NCBI GenBank assembly: GCA_023935145.1
Contig: CM043705.1
Span: forward strand, 59,316,584 to 59,380,583
Origin: Bretschneidera sinensis
Lineage: Eukaryota > Streptophyta > Magnoliopsida > Brassicales > Akaniaceae
Direction of reading: 5' to 3'
Length of the DNA stretch: 64,000 bases
This document shows, piece after piece, positions 25,600 through 37,024 of this stretch (positions are counted from its first letter, which is position 1; every line of letters starts with the position of its first letter). Both the position numbers and the translations under genes were made by a program. Below the pieces are notes generated by a model, which was given only the letters and a program-made list of their open reading frames with translations, searched no databases and was not told the DNA's origin.

Positions 25600-28500
25600 T
25601 CAAACATTCAATTTATCAAGATCAAGCAATCCCATCAACTTTCTTATTTTGCAAAAACTAGCTTCACTTAAGGGTTTTGTAAGAATATCAGCTATTTGAT
25701 CTTCTGAAGGTATAAATTCTAATCTTATATCACCTTTTTGAGCATGGTCTCTTAAGAAATGATGTCTAATCTCTATATGCTTGGTTCTAGAGTGCTGAAT
25801 AGGATTTTTGGTTAGGTTGATGGCACTAGTATTATCACAAAATATAGGAATATTTTTGAGACTCATGCCATAGTCTTCTAGTTGTTGTTTCATCCATAAT
25901 ACTTGGGCACAACAACTGCCAGCTGCTACATATTCCGCCTCAGCGGTTGATAGTGCAACTGAATTCTGTTTCTTGGAGAACCAAGAAGTTAACATAGCAC
26001 CTAAGAATTGGCATGTTCCACTTGTGCTTTTTCTATCTAACCTACATCCAGCAAAATCAGCATCCGAATATCCTACTAGCTCAAAAGATGATTCTCTAGA
26101 ATACCATAATCCTATGGTCTGGGTCCCTTGTAGATATCTAAGGATTCTTTTTACTGCAATTACATGTGATTCCTTAGGATTAGATTGAAATCTAGCGCAC
26201 ATGCATACACTGAACATTATATCAGGTCTACTTGCAGTCAAGTACAGTAAAGCACCTATCATGCTTCTATAATATTTAGAATCTACAGTTTTACCTCCTT
26301 CATCAAGATCAAGTTTGGTGGTTGTGCTCATAGGCGTTCCAATTGGCTTTGAGCTTTCCATCCCGAACCTCTTTAGTAGATCTTTGATGTACTTTTGTTG
26401 ATTGATGAAGATACCTCCTTTTAGTTGCTTGATTTGCAGTCCAAGGAAGTAGGTAAGTTCTCCCATCATGCTCATTTCAAATTCACCTTGCATGCACTTT
26501 GCAAACTCTTGACACATAGATTCATTAGTAGCACCAAATATAATATCATCAACATATATTTGAACTATCAAAGTGTCATTTTTGTGAGTTTTTGTGAAGA
26601 GAGTTGTATCTATTTTTCCTCTTACAAAATCATTATCAATCAAAAATTTGCTTAGTCTTTCGTACCATGCCCTTGGAGCTTGCTTCAGCCCATATAAAGC
26701 CTTAGAAAGCTTGTAGACATGATTTGGAAGACTAGGATTTTCAAAACCAAGAGGTTGTTCAACATAAACCTCTTCTTCTATAAAGCCATTTAAAAAGGCA
26801 CTTTTCACATCCATTTGAAATAGCTTGAATTTATTAAAGCATGCAAAGGCTAATAACATTCGAATAGCTTCTAATCTAGCTACGGGAGCATAGGTTTCAT
26901 CAAAATCTATTCCTTCCTCTTGATTATATCCCTTAGCAACTAGCCTAGCCTTATTTCTAGTTACTATACCATTTTCATCCATTTTATTTCTATATACCCA
27001 TTTAGTTCCAATAATTGAATGATCTTTAGGTCTTGGAACTAGTTCCCAAACATTGTTTCTCTCAAATTGATTTATCTCTTCCTGCATTGCAATTATCCAA
27101 TCATTATCTTTTTCAGCTTCTATAAATGTCTTAGGTTCTACTTGAGACAAATAAGCTACAAAATTGCAAATATTTCTAATGGAAGAACGAGTTCTTACCC
27201 CTTGTGAAGGATCACCAATTACTTGATCAATTGGATGATGATTTACATACCTCCAATCCTTGGGTAGATTTTCCTCTTGTTGACTTGAGGATGGTTGGTC
27301 CAAATTTGGAGTTGCCATCCCTTCATTTGTTTGAGAAGAACTCACTTTTGGGTCAACAATGGGAGTGGAAGTTTCCATTCTTGGAATAAAATCTGCATCA
27401 TCTTTAAAGGAAATTTCTCCACTACTCATTGGGTTAGATTCATCAATAGTTACATGCACAGATTCTTCTACTACTAGAGTTCTCTTATTGAAAACTCTAT
27501 AAGCCTTACTAGTAGTAGAATATCCTAAAAATATCCCTTCATCGGTCTTGGAATCAAATTTACCCAAGTTAGTTTTATTGTTATTTAAGATGAAGCACTT
27601 ACTACCAAAGGCACGAAAATAGGAAATATTGGGCTTTCTCCCTTTCCATAGTTCATAAGGAGTTTTATCAAGCAGGGGCCTTATCAAAATTCTATTTAAA
27701 ATATAGCAAGAAGTATTCACGGCTTCAGCCCAAAAATATTTTGGTAAATTATTTTCACAAAGCATTGTTCTTGAAAATTCTTCTAGAACTCTATTTTTCC
27801 TCTCAACAACTCCATTTTGTTGAGGAGTTCTAGGAGCTGAAAAGTTGTGATTAATTCCATTTTCATCACAAAATTTTGAAAAGCTTTGATTTTCAAATTC
27901 TTTGCCATGATCACTTCTTATGCTTGAAATACAAATTCCTTTTTCATTTTGTACCTTTTTGCAAAACTTTTCAAATCCTTTGAAAGCTTCATCTTTATAA
28001 GCAATAAAAATAACAAAGGTATATCTTGAATAGTCATCAACAATAACAAGAGCATATTGATGGCCACCTAGACTAATGGTACTAATTGGACCAAATAAGT
28101 CCATATGCAAAAGTTCCAAAGGTCTAGTAGTTGAGACAACATTTTTTGCTTTGAAAGATATCCTTGATTGTTTTCCCATTTGACAAGCATTGCAAATTTT
28201 ATTTTTCTCAAAATTGATTTTAGGAAGACCAATAACTAAATCTTTTCTTGAAACAATTTTTAGCAAGTTCATATTTACATGACCAAGCCTTCTATGCCAT
28301 AGCCATTGATTTTCACTAAAAGCAGGAAAACATTTTTCATTATTGGAATGTAAGGATTTCAAATCAACTATATAGACATTTTCATGTCTATGGCCAATGA
28401 ATTTGATCTTGTTGCTCTTGATGTCTATAACTAGACAATGAGAGGTCTCAAATGTGACTTTATATCCTTTGTCACATAATTGACTAATGCTAAGTAAATT

Positions 28501-28722
28501 TGGCTTTAAGCCTTGTACTAGCAATACATTATCTAAAGTTGAGAAATCATTACCGACTTTTCCATGCCCGATGATCTTTATTTTAGTATTGTCTCCAATG
28601 GTCACAAGTCCACCATCTCTTAGAGTTAGCTCCTTGAATACACTTTTATCACCGGTCATGTGCTTCGAGCAACCGCTATCAAGGTACCAACAGTTACCTT
28701 TCTCCTTGGTATGAAGGCAAAT
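25600..28722 (-). CDS. Sirevirus Pol (protease, integrase, reverse transcriptase, RNase H)
   Basis: Continues in the gag frame after the amber codon: [13 protein letters not shown] is the aspartic protease active site (28690-28655), then the integrase HHCC zinc finger ([12 protein letters not shown]...CNACQMGK) and DDE core ([15 protein letters not shown] and the E in GVVERKNR). Reverse transcriptase follows ([33 protein letters not shown]), then RNase H ([20 protein letters not shown]). The first internal Met is at 28659, which would cut off the protease active site, so expression most likely depends on the gag start. All later domains are open and intact to the stop at 25600. Confidence 0.9.
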   Translation of the reverse strand: MCLHTKEKGNCWYLDSGCSKHMTGDKSVFKELTLRDGGLVTIGDNTKIKIIGHGKVGNDFSTLDNVLLVQGLKPNLLSISQLCDKGYKVTFETSHCLVIDIKSNKIKFIGHRHENVYIVDLKSLHSNNEKCFPAFSENQWLWHRRLGHVNMNLLKIVSRKDLVIGLPKINFEKNKICNACQMGKQSRISFKAKNVVSTTRPLELLHMDLFGPISTISLGGHQYALVIVDDYSRYTFVIFIAYKDEAFKGFEKFCKKVQNEKGICISSIRSDHGKEFENQSFSKFCDENGINHNFSAPRTPQQNGVVERKNRVLEEFSRTMLCENNLPKYFWAEAVNTSCYILNRILIRPLLDKTPYELWKGRKPNISYFRAFGSKCFILNNNKTNLGKFDSKTDEGIFLGYSTTSKAYRVFNKRTLVVEESVHVTIDESNPMSSGEISFKDDADFIPRMETSTPIVDPKVSSSQTNEGMATPNLDQPSSSQQEENLPKDWRYVNHHPIDQVIGDPSQGVRTRSSIRNICNFVAYLSQVEPKTFIEAEKDNDWIIAMQEEINQFERNNVWELVPRPKDHSIIGTKWVYRNKMDENGIVTRNKARLVAKGYNQEEGIDFDETYAPVARLEAIRMLLAFACFNKFKLFQMDVKSAFLNGFIEEEVYVEQPLGFENPSLPNHVYKLSKALYGLKQAPRAWYERLSKFLIDNDFVRGKIDTTLFTKTHKNDTLIVQIYVDDIIFGATNESMCQEFAKCMQGEFEMSMMGELTYFLGLQIKQLKGGIFINQQKYIKDLLKRFGMESSKPIGTPMSTTTKLDLDEGGKTVDSKYYRSMIGALLYLTASRPDIMFSVCMCARFQSNPKESHVIAVKRILRYLQGTQTIGLWYSRESSFELVGYSDADFAGCRLDRKSTSGTCQFLGAMLTSWFSKKQNSVALSTAEAEYVAAGSCCAQVLWMKQQLEDYGMSLKNIPIFCDNTSAINLTKNPIQHSRTKHIEIRHHFLRDHAQKGDIRLEFIPSEDQIADILTKPLSEASFCKIRKLMGLLDLDKLNV

Positions 28723-30768
28723 CTACATCACACAAGGATATACGATAGCATTTTTAGGTACCCAAAATTTCTTGGGTCCTTTGGGGTTAGTTCTTGAAAA
28801 TACGGTTCCTTTTGGGACCCATACTTTCTTAACAATATATGGTGCTCTATGAACATGTTGATGATGCACATACCTAGCATTATAGTCATAGTAATTTCTA
28901 GGAAATTTTACATGTGCATTCCTATAATCCTTAGGATGATAGTTCCTAGGATACATGATTCTACGGTAAGGGGTATGAAAATGCATGTCATTTCCAGAAA
29001 ATGAACGATGATGCATTCTAGGATACATGCTAGCATATGTATGCAAGTTATTTCTAGAATAGCCATGATGGTGATTCCTAGGATGAGCAGAATGCATTCT
29101 TTGATTATACACATTGTTCCTAGAATGAGCATGATGATTATGTGTATGAGCATTTCTAGAATTAGCATACAAATAAGCATGAGTATTTTTAGGATGCTTC
29201 AATTTAGTATGATCATTTAAGTTTCTAGAGTTCCTCGGATTTATTAAGGGAGTGCTTTTAACAAGGTTAGGAGCTTTCGAAGTAGAAGCTCCATCTACAC
29301 AAGAGGCTTTCATGAATAAGCTCTCTTTTGTTTTTTGTTTTCCCAATGGAGAATATCCTACACCAGATTTTCCTCCACTTAATCTTTGGGAAGAAAGCAC
29401 TTCATCAAGTTTTTCTTTACCAAGCATAAGTCTAGATACAGTGCTGTTTAATTCAGAAATTTTATTTTTCAAATTCTCATTTTCATCTTTAAGAAAATCT
29501 TGAGACGAATTATACAGTAAAGATGATAATTTTTCTTTTTCTTCTCTAAGAACTATCATTTCCTTAGAAAGAGATGATACTTCTTTCTTAAGAACAGAAT
29601 TTCTAGAATCAAATTTCTTTAATTCTTCATGCATTTCATTTATGACTTCTAGTAATTCTTCACTACTAGTAACAATATTATTTTTTGAAGAGGGAGAAGA
29701 TGTTACCTCACTTTCATCATCGATTGCCATTAAACAGAGGTTGGCAATCTCTTCGTATCCAATTTCTTTGTCTGATGACTCATCTTCTTCGTCATCGCTC
29801 CAGGTAGTTGCTACCATAGCTTTCTTCTTGAAGCCCTTGTATGGTTTGCTTGAAACTGGACAGTCAGCTTTTATATGTCCTGGCTTCTTGCAGCCATAGC
29901 ACATAAGTGGTTCCCTTTTTGAGGTGGGATCCTTTGAGTAAGGTTTCTTGCTTTTCTTCAAGAACCTATGGAATCGTCTGGTGATTAAAGCCATTTCACC
30001 ATCCTCTTCACTGCTCTCTGCTTCTTGTTCTAATTCCTTTTCTTTGTTGCTCGTAGAAGCTTTGAGAGCAATTTGCTTCTTCTTCTTCTCATCATCATTG
30101 ACGATGGGAGTTATTTCTTCCATCTCGTATGTCAATAATGACCCAAGCAGCGTCTCAACATCAAGCTTGTCAAGATTTTTGGCCTCTTGAATGGCTGTCC
30201 TCTTTGGTTTCCATTCTGGAGGTAGAGATCTTAAGATTTTTCTGGTTAGTTCAACTTCCTCAATATTCTTGCCAAGCAGTTTTAAACTATTTATAATAGT
30301 AGTAAATCGTGAGTGCATTTCAGAAATAGTTTCGTTAGGAGACATCTTAAAAGATTCATATTCAGAAATTAGCATGTAAATTTTAGACTTTTTTACTTCA
30401 CTTGTTCCTTCATATGTGACTTGCAATTTGTCCCATATTTCTTTAGCAGAAACGCATGCAGATATTTTGTTATATTCAGAAATATCTAAAGCACAATGTA
30501 GCATGCTTGTTGCTCTGCTATTGAGAGACATTGTTCTACAATCCTCGTCAGTAAACTCAGTTTTGAGTTTAGGCATTGTATGAAGAGTCTCTCCAATAAC
30601 TATTTCTTTTGAGGGAATTTTAGGTCCCTCTTCTATAATTCTCCATAGATTGTAATCTTGTCCTTCGACGAAGATTTTCATTCTATTTTTCCAGTAGTTA
30701 TAATTTGAGCCATTGAACAATGGAGGTCTAGTATAAGAGTGTCCCTCAGAGTAGCTATTTGCTGCCAT
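28723..30768 (-). CDS. Sirevirus Gag
   Basis: Capsid/nucleocapsid polyprotein of 681 residues. The start MAANSYSEGHSYTRPPLFNG lies 55 bp from the LTR. Order: UBN2-type capsid (RPPLFNGSNYNYWKNRMK to about residue 220), an acidic Ser-rich linker, a CCHC knuckle (CYGCKKPGHIKADCP, about residues 288-302), a coiled coil (about 360-450) and a long His/Asn/Arg-rich tail (about 520-640), then two WVPK motifs. It ends in TAG at 28723-28725. The following 21 codons and the pol frame are in the same register, so a single amber codon separates gag from pol (see findings). Confidence 0.9.
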   Translation of the reverse strand: MAANSYSEGHSYTRPPLFNGSNYNYWKNRMKIFVEGQDYNLWRIIEEGPKIPSKEIVIGETLHTMPKLKTEFTDEDCRTMSLNSRATSMLHCALDISEYNKISACVSAKEIWDKLQVTYEGTSEVKKSKIYMLISEYESFKMSPNETISEMHSRFTTIINSLKLLGKNIEEVELTRKILRSLPPEWKPKRTAIQEAKNLDKLDVETLLGSLLTYEMEEITPIVNDDEKKKKQIALKASTSNKEKELEQEAESSEEDGEMALITRRFHRFLKKSKKPYSKDPTSKREPLMCYGCKKPGHIKADCPVSSKPYKGFKKKAMVATTWSDDEEDESSDKEIGYEEIANLCLMAIDDESEVTSSPSSKNNIVTSSEELLEVINEMHEELKKFDSRNSVLKKEVSSLSKEMIVLREEKEKLSSLLYNSSQDFLKDENENLKNKISELNSTVSRLMLGKEKLDEVLSSQRLSGGKSGVGYSPLGKQKTKESLFMKASCVDGASTSKAPNLVKSTPLINPRNSRNLNDHTKLKHPKNTHAYLYANSRNAHTHNHHAHSRNNVYNQRMHSAHPRNHHHGYSRNNLHTYASMYPRMHHRSFSGNDMHFHTPYRRIMYPRNYHPKDYRNAHVKFPRNYYDYNARYVHHQHVHRAPYIVKKVWVPKGTVFSRTNPKGPKKFWVPKNAIVYPCVM

Positions 30769-30808
30769 TGGATCAACTCTAGGAATTTAAGCCTTATAAA
30801 GAGAACTA

Positions 30809-30821
30809 GGCTCTGATACCA
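30809..30821 (-). other. Sirevirus primer-binding site (initiator Met tRNA)
   Basis: TGGTATCAGAGCC on the minus strand, two bases inside the 5' LTR. It is the standard plant initiator-tRNA complement. Confidence 0.9.
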
Positions 30822-30823
30822 AT

Positions 30824-32078
30824 TGTAGCTCGAGGTTTCAACCCAAGAGGGGGGGGGGGTGAATTGGGTTTTTAAAAACTTTTGCGGAATTTATACAAGT
30901 TTATAAAAACTGATAAGCAACAAATAATTGATACAAGTAGAAAGCTGTAAATAAAGAGTTTAAGGAAAGAGGATGCAAACACAGTTATAGTGGTTCGGCA
31001 ATATCGGATTCGTTCCGACCCTACGTCCACTCTCTTCAAGGAACACCTTGAAGTAATCCACTAAGAAAACTTAGTCGCACAACTTAGCCGGGTGTTGCAC
31101 AAACCGTACACAAGCAATTTACAGGAATTGCTTAAACCGAAAAATCCCCTTCCTTTCGGAAGTTTCCCCTTCCTCTCGGAAGTAATCCCTTTACAAAGAT
31201 GGTGTAAAGTAAAAGGTAGAGAGACAACAAATGAAAGCTTATTACAACAGAAATGTCTCTCTTTCAAAGTAAAGCTTGAAGAAATGGCTCAATAAGATTA
31301 TTTCAAAGCTTTTTGTGTTTCAAGAGTATAAAAACTTGATTATATGAGATCAACTCTTTTTGAATATGTGCTGCTTGTTCTTGAATGCTTTGCTGAGAGG
31401 GTTTATATAGCAATCAATTAATATGGCCGTTTTGGACTTTAATTTGAAAAAGATTTACTTTAAAACGTTCAGATTTGGAGTCCAACGGTCATATTTTTGA
31501 ACTACCAGTCGACTGGGTCGAGATACCAGTCGACTGGGTTCACTTGAAAAATATACGTTTTCAGACCTTCTGGGTATCCAGTCGACTGGTATATATCATC
31601 CAGTCGACTGGGGACTTTCTGTCCATTGTGCCAGTCGACTGGGTTGATTCATCCAGTCGACTGGGAAATTACTGGTCAAAGTACCAGTCGACTGGGTTAA
31701 TTCATCCAGTCGACTGGGTACCTTCTGACCCATATACCAGTCGACTGGTATATGTACCCAGTCGACTGGGTTGTCTTCCAACCCAGTTTTTCTTCTGTTT
31801 TTCATTTAAAAACATTTTAAAATTAATGGTTTTAGATAAACCATTTGTGTTTGAGCCATTGAACAAGCTAATACAATGTATGAGTGAGACTTACATTGGT
31901 TCTAAACCTTAAGACCTATACTAGATCTTCAGTCTTCACTTGATACTTGATTTGGTTCGAGTTTTTGCATTTTGTTCCTTGGTTGAATGTGTTTGATCCT
32001 TAATACAACTTAGTTTAAACATGTTAGTTAAATAACAGTTGTGTTTTGCCATCATTAAAATACGGGCGAGGGTCAACA
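30824..32078 (-). repeat. Sirevirus 5' LTR (right side)
   Basis: Ends are TGTTGACCC... and ...GAGCTACA on the minus strand. It holds ten CCAGTCGACTGG palindromes at 31505-31769 and a TATA box (TATATAAA) at 31402-31409. The palindromes lie about 100-365 bp upstream of the TATA in the U3 part. Confidence 0.95.
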
Positions 32079-32932
32079 ATGATGAACGGAAGTAGACCAA
32101 TTAAATTACCAGATAATGAAGCCTTCTTTGCCATTATCATCCATGCGTATAAAGTAGCCTTCCAAGTATCAAAATGTAGACATGGCACATTCAACAATTT
32201 ACTTGCACGCTCCCATATCTGAGCAGCAATGTTTTCGGTAGCTAATACATGATCAATCGATTCCCTGCCTGGCGGACAGCAGCAGTTACAGGCCAACGCA
32301 AGTGATATCCCCTTCTGTTGCACTTTTTCATCCACTGCAAGGCTATTGAACCAAGCTTTCCAATTACATATGGATGATTTTTTTGGCAGAGTTGTGTTCC
32401 AAAACCATTCATACCACGATAGAATCTCCTGTTGTTTTCGAACAACCTCCCAAGCTGAAGCTGTTGTGAACTTACCATCAGGGGAAGGCATCCAGACACA
32501 AATATCCAACCTGTCACGCCCATTTATTCTGGTTTCAATAATTTCTTCTGTGGTCTCATTCCCCACAAGATCCCTCAACATCTCAATATTCCAATTATTA
32601 TCCACCCAACATTCTTTAATCCGAAGCTGTTTGTTTGGAATATCAGCAATCCTGACTGATAGGGGTTCAGAAGCCAACCATCTATCATACCAGAAGAAAG
32701 AGTTTCCGCCCCTCAATAAAACCTTGACATTATTCATGACTTCCGGGACACATGCCATAACTGATCTCCAAAAACGTGAGTCAGAAGCTCTCCTTGTACA
32801 AGACATAGGGTGGCCATCTTTTAGGTACTTAGCTTTGAAAAAATCGGCCCACAGACCTTCAGACGTCAAAATCTTATACGCAAATTTCATGAGTAACGAT
32901 TTTTGGACTTCATGTAGATCTCTAAGACCCAA
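32079..32932 (-). pseudogene. LINE ORF2, zf-RVT region, cut by the Sirevirus
   Basis: Begins GLRDLHEVQKSLLMKFAYKI and runs through the conserved WYDRWLASEPLS and FTTASAWE segments to a zf-RVT block with Cys and His positions (CNCCCPPGRESIDHVL). It reads into the Sirevirus boundary. The LINE frame stops at 32079 and resumes on the other side of the Sirevirus at 21840. The five bases atgat are present on both sides as the insertion duplication. Confidence 0.85.
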
Positions 32933-32935
32933 ACC

Positions 32936-34695
32936 TCATTCTTTAGTAGGCTTGCAAATTTTTGACCAAGCTCGCCAGTGCAATTTCCTTTTACATTCCT
33001 TATCGCCCCAAAAGAAATTGGCCATAATAGAATGTATTCGCTCTATAGTGGACTTGGGTACATTAATCACAGATAAAATATGCATAGGCATACTAGATAA
33101 CACATGCCTAAGTAATATCAAACGAGCACCTTGGGAAAGTAATCTACCCTTCCAGGTCGCCACCTTTTCCCTGATCTTTTCACAAGCGCCTCAACAGTAC
33201 GAGATAAAAGTCTGCCATTAACTAAAGGTGCACCCAAGTAAGTCACCAAAAATTTTCCTTCCTTGAAACCTGTGCTCCTTAACAAATCATGCTTGCGAGC
33301 TGGATTAATAAGTTTAGAAGGAAAAATTGCAGATTTTTCCTTACTAATTTCCTGTCCCGACCATTTTTCATACGTCGCAAGAGTGTCCAAAAGCCCCTTC
33401 ATAGACGTTTTTCTGCCATTAGCAAAGATTAAAAGATCATCAGCATAAAGAAGGTGCGAAATCAAAGGTGCCCCCATCGGATGGTAAAATCTTCCAATCC
33501 GTCCTGCATTAAAATTTGATCTAAGTAACCTTGTCAAAACTTCTTCTATAATAATGAATAAGTAAGGCGATAAAGGATCCCCTTGTCTTAGGCCCCGAGC
33601 TGATTGGAAAAAGTCTTTAAAAGTCCCATTCATCAATACTGAAAACCACGGGGACTTCACACATTGACTTATCAAATTGCAAAACTGATTTGAAAATCCA
33701 ACTGTATGTAAAACCTTCAGAAGGAAACCCCAATGAACTCTATCATATGCCTTGGCCATATCTATTTTCACCATCACATTACTACCCACAGATTTACGAT
33801 GCAAAGAATGGATCATTTCTTGTGTAAGTGAAATGTTATCAAGGATACTCCTTCTAGGAACAAAGGCACCTTGTTCATGTGAGACCAGTTTAAGAATCAC
33901 TCGAGATAAACGGGTTACAATAATTTTTGAGAAAATCTTGTAAACCACAGAACACAAACTGATCGGCCTAAATTTGTCAAAGCTGGAAGGGTTCCGCACT
34001 TTTGGAATTAAAACAATGAAGGAAGAAGAGTAAAACCTGGGAAGTGGAGACCCCCAAAAAAAATCTTTTGCAGCCTCAATAACATCTTCTTTAATGAGCT
34101 CCCAACAAGTCAAGTAAAAATCTGAGCCAAATCCATATGGTCCCGGACTACTTTGCTTTGGAATAAAGGACAAAGCCTCTTTAACTTCAGTCTCAGTAGG
34201 CTCACGACAAAGCATCGTATTCTCCTCTTCTGTAATTACATGGTCAAGGATATCGGCTAAATTGCCCTGCTCCACTTCAACGGAAGTAGTGAGTAAATTT
34301 CAGAAATACTGTACAGCTCCCTGGTGTACTTCTTCAGGACTATTCAAAACTGTTCCATCACCAAGGACCATCCTAGAGATCTGGCACTTTCTTCGCCTCT
34401 GATTTACTACTGAATGGAAGAATTTTGTATTATTATCCCTTTCAACCAGCCATTTGTGTTTAGTGATTTGACCCAACAGAGTAGCCTCTCTTTTCTCCCA
34501 AACATTAATTTCAAGTTTCGTCACCAAGTAGTCCTCTTCCACATCTTCTGTAAAGCCAATTTGCAATTGGTTTTCTAAAAATTCCAACCTCTCCTCAAGA
34601 GCTTTCAAGTTGGACTCTACACGTCCGAACACATTCTTATTCCAAGCTCGTAAAGCAAGCTTGGTTCTCTTGAGACGAATAGCTAACTTCACCAA
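32936..34695 (-). pseudogene. LINE ORF2, reverse transcriptase domain (broken)
   Basis: Three consecutive frames (34300-34695, 33118-34275, 32936-33163) cover the linker and RT. Landmarks in order: FRPISLCSVVYKIFSKI, GAFVPRRSILDNI, VKIDMAKAYDRVHW (first catalytic Asp), ARGLRQGDPLSPYLFII and LLYADDLLIF (catalytic YADD). The catalytic residues are kept. The domain is split by a stop near 34300 and a frameshift at about 33118-33163. It is a decayed but formerly complete RT. Confidence 0.88.
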
Positions 34696-34728
34696 TTCGG
34701 AACCAGAGTCTGGACGATGCCATGCTTC

Positions 34729-35496
34729 CTAAACACAAGACAAAAAATTCTCATGGAGACACCACATGTTCTGAAAACGAAAAGGAGTTAGACCATAAAC
34801 TACTGATGGCCTCTTTAAATTCACAAGCATGGGGCAGTGATCAGAATATTTACGGCTCAAATACAATAAATGAGCCGACATGAAACTAGCCGAAAAAACA
34901 TTATTAATCACTGCTCTATCCAACTTCGCCCAGCTCCTAGCCACACCTTCGTGCCCATTGCACCAAGACATAGTTTGTCCACTACTCGAGAGATCGAATT
35001 GCCCACACTTGTCTAGGCAGTCATTAAAATCTGCCATAGAAATTAAAGGCCTTAGTTGACCACCAATTCTTTCAGAATCCATACGAATAGCATTAAAATC
35101 ACCCAAAACCAACCAAGGGCAATCGTTCCTCTGTCCATGTTCCAAGTTAGCCCATAGAGCCCTTCTCTCAGTGTACGTACATTTGGCATAAACAAAGGTG
35201 AGAAGCACTCTTTGATTAGCCAAAATCAGCCAACCCGTGATCAGTTGGGCTATGTAAGACAACACCTGAAAACCATCCAATTCCTTCCAAAATATCCAAA
35301 GCTTTCCCCCAGCACATTGGTTGGAGCAAAAATTATTTAAGGACAAAAAACTACTCATTTCATTCATCCTATTTTCACCAGCAAAAGGTTCAGCAATCGC
35401 ACAAATGGAAACATTATTGTTCATGAGTAACAACTTCAATCTCTTCTTTGAACTCCCCAGCCCTCTAACATTCCAATATAAAATTGTGTCACTCAT
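34729..35496 (-). pseudogene. LINE ORF2, apurinic-like endonuclease domain
   Basis: Endonuclease/exonuclease/phosphatase fold that nicks the target for reverse transcription. Key motifs present: LYWNVRGLGS at the N-terminus, a metal-binding Glu (ICAIAEPF), LVLGDFNAI and YSDHCPML near the C-terminus. The start at 35496 follows the ORF1 end closely. A stop at 34729 ends the frame shortly after the domain; the next ORF2 piece resumes at 34695, so ORF2 carries a nonsense change here. Confidence 0.85.
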
Positions 35497-36085
35497 AAAT
35501 TAATTTCTAGGGACGGGTGTGGACCCGCTTAGATTTCCTCACTGTTCCATCTCCCTTAAATCCAAGATGTGACCGAGTAGCTTCGTCTGAATCATAAGCT
35601 TTTTCTTTCCCCTTTAGGCCTGTAGTTTCTCCTTTCTCCCGATCTGAAGAGAAACCCAAAGCTAATTCATCTGTCCTTGTCTCAACTGTATCAGCAACGT
35701 TTTTTGTCACATCTGAAAACCCAGTTAAATTTGGGAATTTTTCAAAACCCCTTTACGGCTGCCCTGTTTCTGGAACCATATGCGTCTGCCCTTTCTCCGA
35801 AACCACGTACGTCTGTGCTGTTTCAGAAATCACCTCCAACATGTCACACCCAACTTCCTCACATTCCTTATCTGTTTCTTCCTGTTGGTTATCTACATAA
35901 ACACCTTTATTTAAACTATTTTCGACCGTATCACCATCCGGACAAACGACTGCCTCATTGTTATCTACCTGCACCGCATTGTTCTGCTTGTCACAATTTT
36001 TTTTCATACTGTTCGATACATTATCATTATCCGATACCACATTTTTCTCTGTATCCAGCCCATCCTTAGCCCCCGAAGCTTCCCC

Positions 36086-36901
36086 TCATATATTTTTTTG
36101 GATCGGCTGCCAAATTCTCTTCTTTTCTTTCAGATCATCTTCAATTTTACGACCCTTTTCAACCCTACAGACAACTGTTGTATGTCCTTGTCGGTGGCAC
36201 TTCTCATAATAGAAACCTTGCTTCTCATATCTTACCTCATGCCAGATACATTTTGTCGGAGAAACCACGATGAGGAAACCTTTCACTGGTTCAATAGACA
36301 AATCCACTTCTACACATATTCTTGCACTCGTCGCTCTTGTTCGATTCAATGTGGCATTATCTGTCCCTAGATATTTACCGAAGCGAGTTGCAAAAATTTG
36401 AAGACAATCACGTCGATAGAGGTGAATTGGTAGACGAGGTAGGAAAATCCATTGAGGGGCCAATGGGGATTCTTTATGTAAATCAAACTCCTTGGTCCAT
36501 TTAAACAGCCGAAAAGAATATCCATCCATCGTTCTTCCTTCACGTGCCCATCCATGCACAAAATCACGTTCGTTCTTTATCTGAATAAGGACATGATAGT
36601 CATCCATGAAACTGATCATTGGGATTTCCACCAAACCCCATTTCTTGACCACGTTCAGTTTGATATTGTCAATCGATGGTCTTGCACGCATAAATTTCAT
36701 AACAAGGGCTAATTTATAATCTTCTGCCGCTTTAACCATTTCTGATTCGGTAAAGATGAATCCCAGTTCACCGTTAATATTCACCGAAAATCTCAAAGGA
36801 ATTTTATAAGTTGAGTTTTCCACCGGCTTAGCAACTGCATGTGCATAAGATTTCACCAGGTAATCACCATTACCGGCGTTCCCCGCCGACGGCAGGGCCA
36901 T
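36086..36901 (-). pseudogene. LINE ORF1 (DUF4283 plus CCHC knuckle)
   Basis: RNA-binding nucleocapsid-like protein of plant L1. The likely start is MALPSAGNAG at 36901. It contains the DUF4283 core (FTESEMVKAAEDYKLALVMKF, split over about residues 50-70, and a Trp-rich LFKWTKEFD) and the conserved SARICVEVDLS stretch. At the zinc knuckle the first cysteine position is Tyr (FYYEKCHRQGHTTVVC), so the finger is damaged. The frame ends at a stop at 36086. The natural C-terminal part continues in other frames at 35753-36040 and 35507-35710, so ORF1 is frameshifted. Confidence 0.8.
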
Positions 36902-36974
36902 CGGAAGGAGGAGACGCCTTAAGGTGATGGCGAGACCCGTTAATTCAAGGCGCTGGAAAAGGTGGTGGTAAAGA

Positions 36975-37024
36975 CAAAGGTGGAGGAGGAGGAGGAGGAG
37001 GAGGAGGTGGAGGAGGAGGAGGTG
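36975..37024. repeat. GGA/GGT microsatellite in the LINE 5' UTR
   Basis: Run of gga and ggt triplets in the GC-rich 5' region of the LINE. It gives rise to Glu- or Ser-rich spurious frames on both strands. Confidence 0.9.

Larger units (their letters stand above)
21841..32078 (-). mobile_element. Complete young Sirevirus (Ty1/copia, SIRE/Maximus lineage)
   Basis: A 10.24-kb element with near-identical LTRs (1,254 and 1,255 bp), TG...CA ends and a perfect 5-bp target duplication atgat (21836-21840 and 32079-32083). On the minus strand the order is 5' LTR, initiator-Met primer site, gag, pol, a spacer with palindromes, an extra ORF, several polypurine tracts and the 3' LTR. Long LTRs, a large gag, an ORF in the env position and repeated polypurine tracts are known Sirevirus marks. 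The only LTR difference noticed by eye is a G-run of 10 against 11, so insertion was very recent. Confidence 0.92.
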
